Part shown: piece by piece, positions 41,001 through 52,301 of the stretch
Position numbering within the stretch: position 1 is the stretch's first letter
Layout: each line of letters begins with the position of its first letter
NCBI GenBank assembly: GCA_025267735.1
Contig: CM046297.1
Location: forward strand, 11,840,515 to 11,904,514
From: Mactra quadrangularis
Taxonomy: Eukaryota > Mollusca > Bivalvia > Venerida > Mactridae
Length of the DNA: 64,000 bases
Direction: 5' to 3'
The notes under the pieces: model-generated
Database searches by the model: none
What the model was told of the DNA's origin: nothing
Seen by the model: the letters and a program-made list of their open reading frames with translations, nothing else
Program-made: the position numbers and the translations under genes

Positions 41001-42480
41001 ACTACAATATACCACCTCATGTTCTAGTAATTTTTTCTACGTCTGGTAGATAGGAATTTCTAAGACGAAAGCAATTCTACGTCATCAAGAAAATAATAAT
41101 TATGTGTTTATTTCTTGTGTCCTACAAATGTCTGCTCTAAATCCTTAGTTATAAAACTAATAAGCAGATTGCACTCATAAAATCGAACTAATTTGTCTTT
41201 CGGATGATTGAAGTAGGACGACGGGGGAATTGTAAATGCTCATAAAACTTGTATACTAACACACATACATTTAAAAGAAGGGGTGAAATAATAAGATATT
41301 CAATTGGCTTAAGTTTAGAGCATTTTTTTACAATTATAGTATTGTCCAAAATGCTAGGGTTTAGTTGTCGACGTCATATATTGTTCAATAAACATTGTAA
41401 CAAAAGTAATATTTCCGTTTTATGGCTTCATATGGAGATGTTGTTTAAAAAATCTATATGCTTATTTTATGATAGAATGGAGTTGAAAGAAATCGTTTAC
41501 TAAACATTATTCTGAACATTATATCTTGAGTTCCCCACTTACAATGTATTTTGTTAAATACAAACGTCTATTTTGATGACATTCTATTCAACAATAAACC
41601 TAGTACAGTGTGGTAACGTAGTGGTAACAAATTAAAATATATACAATGAGTTAAACTGTTCCTAGAACGGATGCCGATATATGGTCTTTGGAAGGACTTT
41701 TTGATATTGTCAACACATTGCATATACAGGCATAATTATTTGGGTCAAAACTTTTACACTGCAAAAAATAAGATTTCAATTGGCAAAGCTCCCCCCTCTA
41801 ATCTATGAGTATGTTCTTGCATTTAATAATCCTTTGTTACATGTTTATTGCTAGTCACAGCTGTGAGTTACAGCAATTAATACGTTTTGTTTTCTCATAT
41901 ATGTTGTTTTTAATATATTACTAATATGACATTACAGATTTATAACCATTCTTCCTGTAAGAGAAACAAATTGTATCCTTACAAATACTAATTAGATTTC
42001 AATTATTACCAATTATGTTCTGTTTCTTTTAATATAAATCACTCCATGATCTCTAATTTCAGATTTTTAACAAAGGATAAGTTTGTTTACGATGTGGGTT
42101 ATGATGATACAATTAGTATGGTAGTTAAGTTTCGGTACTAGTTTTCGGTAGATAATCATTAATTGATATAGTGCCTGTCACAGCTGTGAACGGAAACAAT
42201 AACTATGTATTATTTCCTAGTACTTCTCGTGAAACATGACAGTTTTATAACAAGACTTCCAGTTAAAATGTATCTATATCAAGTAATTTAATAGTTAAGA
42301 AGTTTTATTTCGTTTACTATATTTTACTCTTTGAACTAATTTAAGCATTCTTATAAAGGAAATGTTTGCTTATTTATGGTGTGGGTTGATGTTACCTAAT
42401 TCTTGAGGTAGTTTATTTTAAGTGTTTGCGTTTGAAAGCTATTACTACATTTACCAAGAATACGCAATTTACTGTACGCA
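38085..42480 (+). repeat. Tandem array of diverged 1.4-1.6-kb units
   Basis: Unit starts are near 38085, 39665 and 41040, each opening with GTCTG-TAGATA, TTTCT-AGACGAAAGC and AAGAAAATAATAATTATGTG, then TCCTACAA-TGTCTGCT. Later blocks recur in order: GAGTTCAG-GA-ATTTGATAT (38697, 40153), TTAGTTCGGTAGAAAC (38988, 40432), GGTTACTTAGCGAC (39045, 40484) and AAGATCCGTTACAAA (39485, 40850). A partial fourth unit runs from about 42178. Units have diverged by many indels. No unit has a conserved open frame, so the array is non-coding. Confidence 0.88.
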
Positions 42481-42932
42481 ATTTAATGTTAACTAAATAG
42501 GCAAACAATGTCTCATAAATTGTTACTCTCTTAAAAGACTTGTTCGACACTTAATATGACAATTTTATATTATGCTCTGCTGAAACGCCTTTGAAAGACA
42601 AAGACGACAAACTTTATGCTATAAAACTTTACAACTGCAGACAAATATTTAAGTTTATGTCAAAGTTTGACTAGGGTGAAAGTTGATATTTCCTGGTCGT
42701 TGTTAACTAAGACAGTTTTGAAATATGGATACACCACAATATCAGTGTGAGCTCAATACACGCTATTTTACAAAAATATTGAAATATTTAACATAGTGCA
42801 TCCTTTCTCCTGTACATTCATTCACAGGCTGCCGGCATAAAATAGTCCCCCTTTAATATACTGTCCTCGGGTTGAGTTGTACCGCCCGTAAAAACGTGTT
42901 AGTCCGGTTTTATCCTAAACTTTTTCCGCAAA

Positions 42933-43009
42933 ATGGATGCCAATGTTAACACACACGATGAGTTGAGAAAATTTTACAATAGTGATCAAATGATTTATCT
43001 TAGACAACT
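42933..43009 (+). CDS. Very weak candidate first exon
   Basis: In a patch richer in CpG than its surroundings, an ATG in fair context (CAAAATGG) opens MDANVNTHDELRKFYNSDQM and six more codons before a stop. A possible donor, ACT|GTGAGA, precedes the stop. A matching acceptor could be TTTTTTATTGGAG near 43067, followed by an open frame to about 43230. No homologue is recognised and no copy elsewhere supports it. Confidence 0.15.
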
Positions 43010-43234
43010 GTGAGAGAGGCTGGTGACTTTAAATGTTATTTTCTCTGTGTTTAGTTCTTTTTTATTGGAGTTCCACGAACAAATCTTTGAGTTACGTTCG
43101 GGAAGTAGACGGCGATTCGTTAGATCCGATCGCGTACGACCAACTGATTTTTCGTGTTCAACGTCGCATAACTTTCTTCATTGGCTTCTCATTAATATGC
43201 AATAGAAAGATTAACCATTTCTTTGATAAATAAG

Positions 43235-45057
43235 ACCAGGTTTTTGAAAATCAACCCAGAAATAAAAACACACGAGCCCGTTGAATGAGATAGGTCATTT
43301 TTTCTTGGTTTCTGAGGCGACGAGTTACATACTAAAGTTTGAATCTAGAAAACCCTGTAGATATCTAAAAGTATATTCTATCATGGAAAATCTGAATTCT
43401 AACCTATGACTGTAAATATCATCACATTTTACATGCAATTTGAAAGTATTCTGATATTATATAAATCTTATGAGCCGTACTTAATATGTTATTGCCACAA
43501 AGAAGAGACTTTTCCTGTTCCTTGGGAATCGGAACGTGAGAAACGGCATAGTATTGCAGTTACTAAAAGTTTATCAATTTTATTTAATATGTTTTTTGTG
43601 GGTTTTTTTTTACAAAATGTATATTGCTCATTATATTTAAACATCGAGGTGGATGTAATTTCAATATTTGTTAGGTAAATAACACAATATATCAAACCAA
43701 GGGAAAATTTGGTAGTATAGTTAAACCAAACCCCGCAATAATTGGATGACCTCTAGGCCGCTGTCCTATAGGTTAATATAGAGTCAATGAGCAGGTGATT
43801 TGAGTTTTTATCTGATTTCAGCTTAACCTATGTTAATCAAGCAGAAAAACTACATTTCTTGAAACGTCTGCTTGGAAAGGGATCTAATCATTCGCCGTAT
43901 CGCCTATAGAGACCAAAGTTTTGAAAAGGTGGCCACGATTGGATTCAATAACAAGACGACAAGTATGTTTTTTGTGTTTTTTTATGTGTTCGTTTGTTGA
44001 ATTCAAACAATAGTATCACATATTAAACGTTATTTGGAATCATGCAAACACATCATTGGTCATCGAAATAAAAATGTCCATAATTCAATTTTAGCATTAA
44101 AACTTTTTAGGTTACATACCACTAAATATTACCCGGAAGTGAGCATTTACCGTAAATAGAAAATGTGACATGCAGCATATTTATTTTTTGAGAGTGCATG
44201 GATACCTCATTTGTGGTGCTTTTTAATATTGAAGAGTATATACGTCTTTGACAATGCTTTTCCTATGAAAGTATGCAAAATATCAATGGATCTGGTTTGT
44301 TTGGTCGCGAAAACTGGTTAAAAGGGGAGATAACTTTGCACGGCTTGTGAAGAGTTAAAAACAAGGATGTTTTCATGGTAGGAACTTTCAATCGAAATTT
44401 ATTTTCTTGTAGGTAACGTAACTTTTTTTCTAATACTGATCATTTTGAGGGGAATCGATAGATCTTTCAGCCTATATATGGTTTGCGGTATCTAACACCT
44501 CTGGGTCATAGTTTAATTTGTCATTGAAAATGAGACTTTTTATATACAACAAAGAAGGATTTTATTAAGTTGTATGTAACCTTTAGGAATAATGTACACA
44601 TATTTCTATCCTAAAAATATGCTTTTGTCCAATGACATTTGGGAGGCACTGTAAGTTTCATACAATTTTTAATATACCTTATATAATGTCTGGGTTTGAA
44701 TGTATTTCTACAACCATGAGAAAACAGATTATATCAATTAAATTATATTTCAAGGAAATATTTTGTAATAGTTTTCCTCTAGGAATAATTTGTTGTACAA
44801 TATATCGGTTTATCATTTTTGAAATTATACTCTCGTGTTTAAAGCTATATCCATTATAAAACTATTTTTTTAGGAATTTGGATTTTCAGTTGTGTATAAA
44901 GACGTACAATTCTCTACGTCGGCAAGCTCTACTAAAACATATTTGTGTCTGTCTTTCCTTTGTGTAATGAGTATTACCATAAGCCCTGTAATAAAATATA
45001 CCTGTTCTGTTCTGTTCAGTTCCTTTACAAGTATAATCTCCACAATAAGCAAAGGTT
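43235..45057. other. Stretch without a recognisable gene
   Basis: Short random frames only, on both strands. No SINE, inverted repeat or splice-site pair stood out. Confidence 0.4.
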
Positions 45058-45061
45058 TTAA

Positions 45062-47495
45062 GGTAGGTGGATACAATGTTTCATAAACATCAAAAGTCAG
45101 TCAAACTTCACGAAAGTCGGTGTACATGTAGAGTCACAATTGTATTTTATAAATATGACAATTATTTTCATTTTTATCGTGAGGTCAACATTGCAACGAC
45201 GTGTAATCCTCACACGTGTAGAAAACGTCGCGCTAATTAAAACAACGTTTTAATATGGTAATAATAATAATCTTTATTTCCTCCTTCAAATTACAAATGT
45301 CGTTTTATGTCTACATGTCGTCATATAGTTTTAGTTTATCGTGAAAATTAAGCCGGTGACATTATTTTTTATTTGAAAAATATATTTTGTATGTATGTAT
45401 CAATGTGTATATGTAAAAAAATCAGGGGTCGACAATTTGTCGAAATTTTAAGTTGAAAATCGAGTTTTTGATTTTTTTTTTACGTCGACGTAAAATGACC
45501 TAACGATTCTTTATTCGCTCCCGGGCCTATATCTTGGCAACAAATGATTTATTTATGGAATATCCGGCTTGTTATGAGTTCAATAAAAGTATTTTCATTG
45601 ATGTCTACTACAAAACATTGGCCACATCTAGAGTATCATTCAGAACAACATTCGGCGATCATCTACGAGGATATACCTCGGAAATCAGACGTAGTAGATA
45701 TACAACCAGGTTATAAGGTCCGGCGATTAACTCCCTGGCAAGTAGTACTACATTAATGTTTAAACATCGACATGTAAAATCTATATTATCTAAAAAAAGT
45801 GTACATGTATGCTAGTTTACTAATTAGCTATAAAACAATATTCAGAAGTCATTTATGTGCAATTCAGACTACATTACTACAGAAACCAAATTCGTAAATC
45901 TACTTTTTCACCTTATGATATCTGAGATTTATCTGCGTAGAAGATCGCCGAGGTAGTTCCGATGGTAAAGTTATAACTCGCTTGATCGACCTTTCTCAAA
46001 ATGCCAATACTTTTCCTACAAAGCTATTTTATATGGTTTGCATATTTTTAAATATGAGAGGCAATTCGTTAAACTGACGTGACTCGGGTGCGTAGAATTC
46101 ATTTTATGTATTTTTGAATATATGTTTGTTTATCATAATAATTTTAAGTATATGTTTGTTTATCATAATACTGCATTTTGACCATGGCACTCTTCCTGTC
46201 TTCGATCATAGGAGGTTGGATTTAAAACATTATGAATTTTTCGAACGGGTAATAAGTACAGAAATACATGAAATGGACATAGCAAATTTACCAATTAATC
46301 CATTTTAAAGTGTACATGTATTCATTAATATTGTTTTCAAATTTTCCTCAAGATGAAAGAAATATTAAATTAATTTCAATATAGTTATTTAATTAAATAT
46401 AGGGAGGCAAGACAGGATAGAGCGCCATGATCGTGTGACCACATACACGACTCATGCAGGTTGTTTCGTCATCTCAAGATAACGAACGCAGAAAATAAAG
46501 CGTTAGACCAAGTCCAAGCAAAACATCAACGGCTCTGGTAAAATAAATTTTTATTTTTTAATTTTATTTTTATTATATATCTATATTTTGTATTATATAT
46601 ATTTACGTATTAAGAGGTAACATTGACATATTGATATATATATAATCTTATGAATATTTTAAAATGAATAGTGTTATGTTTACGTTTTATTATGGTTACT
46701 TTAAGCTGTACGTGTATTAGACTTATACAATCACGCAATCATGTATCATTTTTTTGAATTATTAAAATATAAAATAAATATTTCAAAATGCATTTTTATT
46801 CATTTTTTAAATAGATAATTTATAATATTAGTCCAGTACCATGATATGTGTGTCTTAGTGTCATCATTACATCTGATTTATTCCAAAACAATGCTTTACC
46901 ATCATGATTACGCTGTTAGACATTGTAAATTATAACGTTTCAAACTGACGTCGACTTAAGAAAAAAATCAATAACTTGATTTTCAACTTAAAATTTCGAC
47001 AATTTGTTCAAGATCGACCCCCAGATTTTTTACATATAAACATTGATACATACATACAAAATATATTTTTCAAATAAAAATATATGTCACCGGCTTAATA
47101 TTTACGATATGCTAAAAAATATGACGGCGTGTAGACATAAAACGACGTTAGAGTTTACAACGATTTTTAATGTTTTCTAAACGTTACGTCGTCGTTAAAT
47201 AGCTTTCTAGCAAACCTGATATCAATTGTAAGCAAAATTCACTGTGCAAACAATGATGTATTTTTTAAAAGAAGTTTCGAGCTTGTTAACACATTCAAAC
47301 GTCAGTTTAACTAGCGCAACGTTTTCAACTCATGTTTTATACGTGTGACGATTAAACGTCGTTGCCATGGTGACGTCGCGATAAAAATGAAATAATTGTC
47401 ATATTCATGAAATACAATTGTGACTCTACATGTACACCGACTTTCGTGAAGTTTGACTGACTTTTGATTTGTATAAAACATTGTATCCACCTACC
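45062..47495. mobile_element. 2.43-kb fold-back element with about 450-bp inverted arms, bounded by TTAA
   Basis: The left arm (45062-45500) and right arm (about 46935-47495) are reverse complements. Both begin GGTAGGTGGATACAATGTTT and share AAAGTCAGTCAAACTTCACG, GACTCTACATGTACACCGAC and CATACATACAAAATATAT as seen on the right arm. The tetranucleotide TTAA flanks both ends exactly (45058-45061, 47496-47499), the target used by piggyBac-type elements. No transposase frame is present in the 1.4-kb centre, which is AT-rich and holds a 140-bp structured repeat. TTAA at both ends could also be part of the inverted repeat, because it is its own complement. Confidence 0.85.
46403..46543 (+). repeat. 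140-bp structured repeat, copy 1
   Basis: Aligns over its length with 49919-50055, from GACAGG to CTCTGGTAA. It can fold into an 11-bp stem with one bulge and an 8-base loop (46426-46456), and a second hairpin (46465-46486: TTCGT/ACGAA and ATCT/AGAT). It is followed by a long A/T-rich run. Whether it is a small retroposon, an RNA gene relic or a LINE leader fragment is open. Confidence 0.75.
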
Positions 47496-47499
47496 TTAA

Positions 47500-48608
47500 A
47501 GTGAATTTTGATACATGTACATCCAGTCTGCAAGTTTACAAACCAAAATATAAAATAATATATTGTAACAAAAGCTTTGTGGAATAAAGTACAGAATTCA
47601 AGACCATTAATTTTGATGGCCCTTATAGCGAATCTTTACTGAATAAGTAGATCTAAACAATTAAAGTCAGTATAAAATAATTGGATTTGTATTTATTAAT
47701 ATTCCATTAATATGCTTGTCTTTTTAAAGTCGATATAGTACAATGCAAATAGCTTCCGGAATAAAACTGCTTTCCTCATTTTCAAGGGAGATTAATCTTA
47801 CAGAATCTTTAGATATATGCAGTCATGATTACCTCCCTTTTCATCTGAAATGAATTTCTGCGTCGTAAATAGTGCTCGGTACAAGAGTACACCGATAAGT
47901 TCGTTCATTTCGTCTCAGTAGTTTTGTTGAAATAAAAAGCAACAGCTTCTCAGTAATGAATGAGGCCACGTCGGGGAATTCATGAAATACTGCGGTGCTA
48001 ACAACGAGTCCCTTGTGTGTGACGTGAAGACAATAATTAAAATCTAAAAGATGATCTGTCTTTTCTGTTTACAGTTTTCATCTGTTATGTGCGTAGGTTT
48101 TTTATTAAAATAAATTTGGTCAGGTGGCCAAACATGCAAAAACAACTTTACCATTGTTAAGTCATTAGACGGCAATTAAAATTGATATATTCGAAAGTAA
48201 TAGTTATCCGTTTCGTATAACGAAAATATATTATATATACAAATGTATATTTACATTATATACGAATTTATTCGTATATATAGTTTACTGCAACATATTC
48301 CAGTTTATTGGAATTTTTATACTAAGTCCATTTGAATATACCCAACACGCATTGACTTTTGTCGGACTGTACCTGTGTTGAGACAAGCTGCGTTTGATCA
48401 GTTTACTTTGTGTTCTATTTTTATCAGTGGGAAAACCCAAGTTTACACACGGAATCACTGCGACCGCATGTACCTACTAAATGTGTCCTTCGTTTATATT
48501 CACAGTATCACTTTAAAGTTTTAAACTTTAAATTTCCATTCGCTTCGAAACTTGAATTACTTTTATTGTATTACCACTCAATGGATTTACTCTGGGTTTG
48601 TAAAGATG
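47500..48608. other. Stretch without a recognisable gene
   Basis: An open frame at 48410-48643 has no recognisable domain and ends inside the next fold-back element. Nothing else is supported. Confidence 0.35.
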
Positions 48609-48612
48609 TTAA

Positions 48613-49256
48613 GTTGACAATAGAAGAAGAAGAAGAGCTGTAAACTGCTTACCTTTTGACACATTTGCAATGAACTCCGAGCAATGAAACAACGAAACCC
48701 AACGTCCTTCATAGATTTCACAACATTTCACTTTCGCTTATTATTGTTCATGGAGGTTGACATTTTCGGGTAAATGTATTTATAAAAAAACCCAGAAAAA
48801 CCGAATATTCATGAAATAACCGAAAAACACTTGTGATTAGTAGGAGCAGTGGTCCAGTGGTAGGACGCGCGCTTAGGGATCGAGAGGTCCTGGGTTCGAA
48901 TCCTACCAGGGGCACTGCTAATTTCCTTGAGCAAGAAATTTACCTGCGATTGCTTCACTCCACTCCACATGTAAATGGGTACCTGCGAGGGTGGTATAAT
49001 TCCGCTGCGCCAATTTGTCGGCTGCACTAATAAGCGGAGTAAAAAGACTCCCCAGGGAGATTGATAGATAGATACCAGTAGCCCAGTGACCAGGGGTAAT
49101 TGCTGTAAAGTCGGTGAACATGCGTAAGCATGAAACTCAGACTATAAAATGTAATTACATTTTTACATTAATTACATTTTCGTTGGTTCATTGCTCGGAG
49201 TTCATTGCAAATGTGTCAAAAGGTAAGCAGTTTATAGCTCTTCTTCAATTGTCAAC
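48613..49256. mobile_element. 0.64-kb inverted-repeat element bounded by TTAA, with a SINE inside
   Basis: About 80-bp arms (48613-48697 and 49178-49256) are near-perfect reverse complements, both starting GTTGACAAT and containing AACTGCTTACCTTTTGACAC. TTAA lies directly outside both ends (48609-48612, 49257-49260). The interior is mostly a SINE family B copy, so the original element was probably only 300-350 bp. TTAA termini suggest a piggyBac-type non-autonomous element, but the terminal bases are not the usual CCC. Confidence 0.82.
48841..49146 (+). mobile_element. tRNA-derived SINE, family B
   Basis: The head has an A-box-like AGTGGTCCAGTGG and a perfect B box, GGTTCGAATCC. The body contains TTTACCTGCGATTGCTTCAC, AAATGGGTACCTGCGAG, CCAATTTGTCGGCTGCACTA and CAGGGAGATTGATAGATAGA; the tail has CATGCGTAAGCATGAAACTC. 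A second copy is at 59281-59582. The short open frames over it on both strands are not genes. Confidence 0.9.
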
Positions 49257-49840
49257 TTAACATAATTATAAACGTACCAAAAACGTGACCCCTATCCTGG
49301 TCGCTAATTCAGAGTTGATGCAACCCTATATCATCAAAGCATAGAGGATTACGTTCTTGAAATAGTGTTAAAATTTCAGTTTCTACAGCATTTTCTTTGC
49401 TTTGTTTTGGTCATTTGCAATTTTATGCAGAAAAATATGGACCTAAGTCTTAAGTTTTCACAAGAATTAATACTTTGTCACTGTACCACAATAGTATGGA
49501 CTCATGTGCCATGTTTTGAAAATTGATGAAGTGGACTGGATTGTTTTATTTTAACGTTAACACTTACACGTAATGTAATTTTGGACACGTACCGTACTGG
49601 TTTGAAATTTGCATACGTATAACTACGTAATTTTGCAGATTATGTGATATATATATAAATGTGAAACTGCATTGGCACCATTTCCTATCTATTAAAACCC
49701 CTCGTGATATGATTGTTAGAAGTAAGACATTAGTGGAAAGGAATTCGTATGTAGATGGGCAATTATTTTTAGAAAAATCCAACTAAACAAATTAACCTAT
49801 AGTAATTGTGTAACATATTAGTTACTTCAGTCAATTACAG

Positions 49841-49854
49841 TAAATAGGATCTAA
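49841..49854 (+). repeat. Probable left target-site duplication of the LINE
   Basis: TAAATAGGATCTAA, identical to 56415-56428. A 14-base exact direct repeat bracketing the two LINE frames is unlikely by chance and gives the element its proposed ends. Confidence 0.7.
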
Positions 49855-49918
49855 TTTTATTTAACTGATAGTTAAATAATTTAGTACGCCTTACTTTAAA
49901 TAATTTGAGGGGAATTAA

Positions 49919-50055
49919 ATGAGACAGGAAATAAAGCGCCATGATCGTGCGACCACATGCACGACTCATGCAGATCGGTTCGTCTCCATTCGGAGACAAA
50001 CACCAAAATCAACAGCGTAAGCCAACTCCTAGCATAACATTAGCAGCTCTGGTAA
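49919..50055 (+). promoter_or_regulatory. 140-bp structured repeat, copy 2, in the LINE leader
   Basis: Partner of 46403-46543. The first stem spans 49940-49970, where one base pair reads C-G in place of T-A in copy 1. The second hairpin is GTCTCC-ATTC-GGAGAC (49982-49997), different in sequence from copy 1 but in the same place. It may be a leader RNA structure of the LINE or an older insertion in its 5' region. Confidence 0.6.
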
Positions 50056-50658
50056 CCAAGCCTTATTTCCATTTTCTATGAAAAGGAATGGCATGGTGTT
50101 TGGGAACGACCAGAGCCAGTCAAATGCTTCGCTTAAAGGAGGCAAACACTTGGCTATATGTATGACATTTAAGTCAAAATAACGACATACACACTAAAAC
50201 TGTGATCTTTTCTATCATAAGTTAAATACTAACGAATGGGTTGTCATAGTAAGCAGTTAATTATGTCAATTAAATTCAATTGGTGTCTAATTTTGTCTTA
50301 CTTAAGTTTGCAGAAGGTGACAAAGTAGTGTAAAGACACGCTCAAATGGAAGGATAATAAACAAGGATTTAAATGGATATAGTGACAGCTATATTATGAA
50401 ATTTATACCTACGTGTTGCTTATTAATTGGAGTATATGATAGTGCTATTGTTTTGTGGAACTAAATTGGAGTTAATTAGTTAATTGTGAATTTCTAATTT
50501 TCCTTTGTCTAATAAGTTTGTAATTGTGATTGGTCAAAATTTGTATATAACACTCAAAGGATTAATATAATACCTAAAGGTATGTGCTTGTATTGTATGA
50601 CTGATTGACTGTTGACACTATGTATTGACTAAGTATATAATCATAATAACTAAGAAAG

Positions 50659-52284
50659 ATGGATATAGATTTATCAAGTCCTACACAGCCTAGGGGGCCA
50701 ACAGTCTCATTTGTAATGGAAAGCAACGGTATATTTAACGACACTTCATCACAAGAATACACTGAATTATGTGCTATTAATGATTGTGAAACTATACCAA
50801 AAACTATCATAAATGACTGTGACCAAAACAATATAGGCTCACACAATGGCCATAATGGGAACATATCAAACTATATATATGATCTCAACGAAACAACCAA
50901 TAGTATGCATGGAGAAGACACATACATATGTGACAGCCAGCCGATAGCCAATCAAGAGTTCTTCTTTAAAATGGATGATATATTACATAACCTACCCAAA
51001 GACTTATATATCGAAAAGCTTATTCAGCGAACAAATAAAAACGATGATGATATCTGCTTGTATAGATCAATACTTATGAAACGTGCGAGTGAATCGAACT
51101 TGTGCCCACATGGGTCATTAAAGCAAAGACGTACAACGACTCAAGGTGAAAGCTATAAACGATATGCTGAAGACTGCTATGCTTTACAACAGTTTATTGA
51201 CAGTAATGATCCCAGAATACTTAATGAAATCTTAAGTAAACGTAAATTCTCTACTAAAAGTGTAGAAGTGGATATGAGCCAAAATGTATCAGCACCTATT
51301 AGTGATCAAACAGAGCTTGCTGATCTTAAAGCAAATCTGAACCTACTTCAACAAGACGTAGACAGCTTAAAATCCCAAACTAACCAAGATAACATCAAAA
51401 TAAATATGCTACAAGAAGAATTAGCTACCAGCAAAGCTCAAACAATTGAAATTTTGAGATCAGCTAACGCTCAACTAGCTTATCAAGCGCATATAATAGA
51501 ATCCTTAAAATTTGAAATGTTTGCATTAAAAAGAAACTTTACGTTAAATAACAATATTTCATCAAATACACCAAGCGAGACAACTCATGTTGAACAACCA
51601 CAAAATACATCAATTCATTCTACTAATCACCCGGAGGTAATCATAACTCAGAATCAAAATGAAGAAAGATCTGACACTCAATTGCTCGAGCAACAACAAA
51701 ATAACCATGCAAATGCATGCTCGCCTTCTGAAAAGCGCAATAGTTACGCTGATGTGGTAAAAAGCACCAGTCGGACGGAACCATTACAACGCAACATCAA
51801 CGTACATGTCACTAACAGACATGAGAATACTACCAGTGCTAATGACTATCAGTTTTCTGGTCAAGGTCAACATAAATCGACCTACAAAACAGGTCCAAGG
51901 CATAATACGCATCAAAACTTTCAGAAACCTAACTTAGATTCATCGCATTCAAATGAGGAACCTATATTTGAAAGCATTGAAACACGGAGAACAAGGAGAT
52001 ATTATGTAGGTGGCATAGCTTTGAACTCAAATAAAGCCGGGATGCTTGATTTCCTACAACAAAATGGCATAAAACCAGCCGCAATTAAATTAATTAACAC
52101 TAACCGTGACAGTCTTGCCGCAAAATTAACTTTATATGAAACAGACTGGGAAACTGTGGAAAGTAAACGATTTTGGCCACGAAAGATATACTGTCGTCGC
52201 TGGTACTCAGAAATGGAATGGGAGGCAAAATTTTACACTACGCATGACCGAGAATACGGGCCATCACATAATGAAGTTGATTAA
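50659..52284 (+). CDS. LINE ORF1 protein (541 aa)
   Basis: By analogy with other LINE ORF1 proteins it would bind the element RNA and help form the ribonucleoprotein; this is inferred. Visible parts: an acidic, Asn/Ser-rich N-terminus (1-110); a basic patch around 140-170 (KQRRTTTQGESYKRYA); a long heptad-rich coiled coil at about 217-292 for multimerisation; a Gln/Asn/Ser-rich linker (300-430); and a C-terminal region at about 444-516 beginning TRRYYVGGIAL and ending RFWPRKIYCRRW, which resembles the RRM-like C-terminal domain of CR1/Jockey-type ORF1 proteins. No CCHC knuckle is present. The start is in good context (AAGATGG). It ends 17 bp before ORF2, in a different frame, so ORF2 may be made by reinitiation. 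No frameshift or internal stop. Confidence 0.9.
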   Translation: MDIDLSSPTQPRGPTVSFVMESNGIFNDTSSQEYTELCAINDCETIPKTIINDCDQNNIGSHNGHNGNISNYIYDLNETTNSMHGEDTYICDSQPIANQEFFFKMDDILHNLPKDLYIEKLIQRTNKNDDDICLYRSILMKRASESNLCPHGSLKQRRTTTQGESYKRYAEDCYALQQFIDSNDPRILNEILSKRKFSTKSVEVDMSQNVSAPISDQTELADLKANLNLLQQDVDSLKSQTNQDNIKINMLQEELATSKAQTIEILRSANAQLAYQAHIIESLKFEMFALKRNFTLNNNISSNTPSETTHVEQPQNTSIHSTNHPEVIITQNQNEERSDTQLLEQQQNNHANACSPSEKRNSYADVVKSTSRTEPLQRNINVHVTNRHENTTSANDYQFSGQGQHKSTYKTGPRHNTHQNFQKPNLDSSHSNEEPIFESIETRRTRRYYVGGIALNSNKAGMLDFLQQNGIKPAAIKLINTNRDSLAAKLTLYETDWETVESKRFWPRKIYCRRWYSEMEWEAKFYTTHDREYGPSHNEVD

Positions 52285-52301
52285 TAATATAGCTATATAA
52301 T

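Noticed and set aside
43406..43695. Overlapping sense and antisense frames of 90 and 68 codons
   Set aside because: No domain; both depend on low-complexity T-rich DNA.
48809..49121. Three open frames of 65-72 codons
   Set aside because: They are frames through SINE family B and recur as SINE sequence at 59.3 kb.
50574..50864. 96-codon minus-strand frame
   Set aside because: Antisense shadow of the LINE leader and ORF1 start.
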